NCBI GenBank assembly: GCA_021815405.1
Contig: JAKAGV010000005.1
Coordinates: 1-64,000, forward strand
Source of the DNA: Bacteroidota bacterium
Lineage (GTDB): Bacteria; Bacteroidota; Ignavibacteria; Ignavibacteriales; Ignavibacteriaceae
Direction of reading: 5' to 3'
Length of the DNA stretch: 64,000 nt
Within the stretch, counting starts at the first letter, position 1. Every line of letters begins with the position of its first letter. This document shows positions 62,126-64,000 of the stretch, one piece after another. The notes below the pieces were generated by a model, which was given only the letters and a program-made list of their open reading frames with translations, made no database searches and was not told the origin of the DNA. Position numbers and translations under genes: made by a program.

Positions 62126-64000
62126 TTAATAGTAGTATCCAATTGAAAAATAGAACATAGTATCGCCCCAGCTTAAGGGATTGCCGGGAAGATTTTTTAC
62201 AAACATAAAACTTTTACCAACCGAGAAATCCGCCGGTCCAATCGGTGTATCGAATGAGAGCGAAAGACCGATTCCGTGCCTTAAATCTTTTAGCCTGATT
62301 GCTTCTTGTTCATCCCAAACGGAGCCCAAATCATATCTTGCCTTAAAATAGGTATTAAAAAATATTTTGAAAGGAAACAAATAGCGATATTCTAAAGATG
62401 CTAGAAAAATTTGTCTCCCTCTAAATTGATAATCTCGCATTCCGAAAAAAGAATATTGACCGCCAAGAGAATATTCTTCTGTTAGAGGTAAAGTTTTGTC
62501 AGCAAAGCCAATAATAAATCTTGGTGATAGAGTGTAAGAGTTTGCAATTGTAAAATAGCTTTTATAATTGAAGCTGAAATTTGTAAAACCAACATCACCG
62601 CCCCAAAATGTTTGAGCAGACTGGTATTCGCCTTTTAAATACATTCCTCTCAGCGGATATGGATATCGATCCTGTGTATCAATTGTAGAGCTGATTTTAA
62701 GACTTACGATTTTTGTAGTGTATGGACTGAATATGTCATTCTGTAGATTTTTTAATTGATCGATTTGGTACAATCCTTCGAACAGCAGGTTCCCAAATTT
62801 TTTTACCTGAGTACCAATGGAAACTGAACCGCCATAAAATATTTGGCGGTACTCCCCATTCTGCTGATAAGAAAATTTCGTTGATGTAGTTGATGGCACC
62901 AGATCATATGTGTTAACATCGTTAAATCTATAAAAAGCATTTATCTTATAAGTTAAATAAGTATCAAAAATGCGGTTGGATTTATGTACAATCTCGAATG
63001 CTCTGTTTCTTTCTCCGGCTAGCATTAGCAGTCCAAGCTCAGTACCGCTGCCAAATAAATTCTCATCTACAAGGTCAAGACTGAACTGAGCATTATATTC
63101 ATTATCAGCCCTAAAGCCTAGCCTGAGTAAACTAGATTCTTTTTCTTGAACCTGGATATAGAGAACATTTTTGCCGTTTACATTTTCTTCATTAAGATAT
63201 ACTTCATTAAATAGGTTTGTGCTTCTAAGGTTTATCAATCCTTGTTTAATCTGATTATAGTTAAAGTAGTCGCCTATCTTAACAGGAATTTCTCTGGTTA
63301 TAATTGAAGGACTGGTATATTGATTTCCGATAATTGAAATTTTGTCAATCTTTCCTTCATCAAAGAAGATATTCAAATCGCCTGTTTTTTTATTAAAGCT
63401 AATCCTTGTAATCTCCGCCAAAGAATATCCTTTTTGTCGATAAAGATTAATTGCATTAATTGCATCAGAACAAATTATTTTAGAACTGTACGGGTGTTCC
63501 AACAGATTATTAAAGCAAGAAAGGATGGTATTTTTGTTAATTAATGTAACTCCAACTACGTTAATCTCTTTTACATCCGGGTTATAAATTGGAATAAATC
63601 TTACTGTCGAATATTCCGGATATTCATTTATTTTTGCCTTAATATCCTCCAGCGAACCGTTGGAATATATCGAACATAAATCTTTTAGAATTTCAATATT
63701 GGAGACCGAATCTTCTGTTGCATATTTTTGAAGGTATGGCATTTCAAGAGACGAAGCGCTGCTGTCTATCATAACGTTTTTGATATAATATTCTTTTGTA
63801 TCAAGATTCTTTTGGAAGACGGAATCTAACTGCAGCTTAATTCTACCTATCTCCGGCAAAGCTGAATTGTAACCCTTAATAATTAATGAATCTGGATCAG
63901 AAAAATCATCTATTTGAATATCATCCAAGTCCGGAGTAATTACGGCATTAGCAAGCTTTAATTGATCTTCGTTCAGCCTTCGCATAGGAATACTAACAAC
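62126..64000 (-). CDS. Patatin-like / BamA-type outer membrane protein (5' end cut by window)
   Basis: The frame stays open past its first ATG (63985) to the window edge, so more N-terminal sequence exists outside. The visible start reads as the end of a patatin lipase domain (QLKLANAVITPDLDDIQIDD). One or more POTRA-like domains follow (about 190-290), then a BamA/surface-antigen barrel with YSLGGQYSFFGMRDYQFRG and a C-terminal aromatic strand ending FSIGYYY. This is the type Vd (PlpD-like) arrangement. Lipase catalytic residues are not in the window. Confidence 0.8.
   Translation of the reverse strand, partial: VVSIPMRRLNEDQLKLANAVITPDLDDIQIDDFSDPDSLIIKGYNSALPEIGRIKLQLDSVFQKNLDTKEYYIKNVMIDSSASSLEMPYLQKYATEDSVSNIEILKDLCSIYSNGSLEDIKAKINEYPEYSTVRFIPIYNPDVKEINVVGVTLINKNTILSCFNNLLEHPYSSKIICSDAINAINLYRQKGYSLAEITRISFNKKTGDLNIFFDEGKIDKISIIGNQYTSPSIITREIPVKIGDYFNYNQIKQGLINLRSTNLFNEVYLNEENVNGKNVLYIQVQEKESSLLRLGFRADNEYNAQFSLDLVDENLFGSGTELGLLMLAGERNRAFEIVHKSNRIFDTYLTYKINAFYRFNDVNTYDLVPSTTSTKFSYQQNGEYRQIFYGGSVSIGTQVKKFGNLLFEGLYQIDQLKNLQNDIFSPYTTKIVSLKISSTIDTQDRYPYPLRGMYLKGEYQSAQTFWGGDVGFTNFSFNYKSYFTIANSYTLSPRFIIGFADKTLPLTEEYSLGGQYSFFGMRDYQFRGRQIFLASLEYRYLFPFKIFFNTYFKARYDLGSVWDEQEAIRLKDLRHGIGLSLSFDTPIGPADFSVGKSFMFVKNLPGNPLSWGDTMFYFSIGYYY

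Noticed and set aside
1-64000. CRISPR array
   Set aside because: No regularly spaced short repeats and no cas genes were seen.

Overview
The window is low-GC DNA from a bacterium of the Bacteroidota/Ignavibacteria type. The right flank carries glgA, a DUF3078-type outer membrane protein, a SMUG2-like uracil-DNA glycosylase and a patatin-BamA type protein, a combination usual in that group. The organism assignment is an inference from gene content, not from a marker gene.

About 50 kb (5568-55639) is an integrative element sitting in the 3' end of a tRNA-Lys(CTT) gene. Exact 44-bp direct repeats bound it. The right copy is the 3' part of the intact tRNA (55597-55669, minus strand). The left copy is a tRNA remnant next to a tyrosine recombinase gene (5702-6718). 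Left of the element, 299-5567 repeats in diverged form the layout of the element's own right end (51871-55595): a structured non-coding block, a small HTH-like protein, a DUF6266-like protein with a terminator, a second structured non-coding block, a 53-55 aa ORF, a SymE-like protein, integrase arm sites and a tRNA terminator. The simplest reading is that the end of a second, related element lies in tandem at the same tRNA.

Inside the element, from the left: the integrase; a primase-helicase with inverted repeats at its 3' end; a second integrase with an excisionase-like and an RteC-like gene; an AbiEi/AbiEii toxin-antitoxin pair with a near-perfect palindromic operator; and then a same-strand run (15064-35700) with tiny gaps or overlaps. 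That run joins a branched-chain amino-acid type ABC importer (five genes), an MtxX-like protein, a radical SAM-SPASM protein, a 1410-aa histidine kinase-like protein, several unknown proteins, and three receiver-domain proteins. One receiver is fused to a HerA/VirD4-like DNA-pumping ATPase, and none has a recognisable DNA-binding output.

A second same-strand run (35923-46939) encodes a DUF932-like protein, a membrane vWA protein, a large possibly tubulin-like protein, a small membrane protein, an E2-like protein, a 66-aa Multiubiq-like modifier ending in Gly-Cys, a JAB(JAMM)-E1 fusion and a ClpA/B-type unfoldase split into two genes, one per AAA module. It reads as a ubiquitin-like conjugation and unfolding machine. 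With the kinase/receiver/ATPase run beside it, this is the best candidate for an undescribed system, perhaps a defence or signalling system carried as cargo.

The element ends with a phage-like lysis cassette (holin-like, GH108 muramidase, two small membrane proteins), a Fic protein and the right-end module. Virion genes and a recognisable conjugation set are absent. Beyond the tRNA (55775-64000) is ordinary chromosome.
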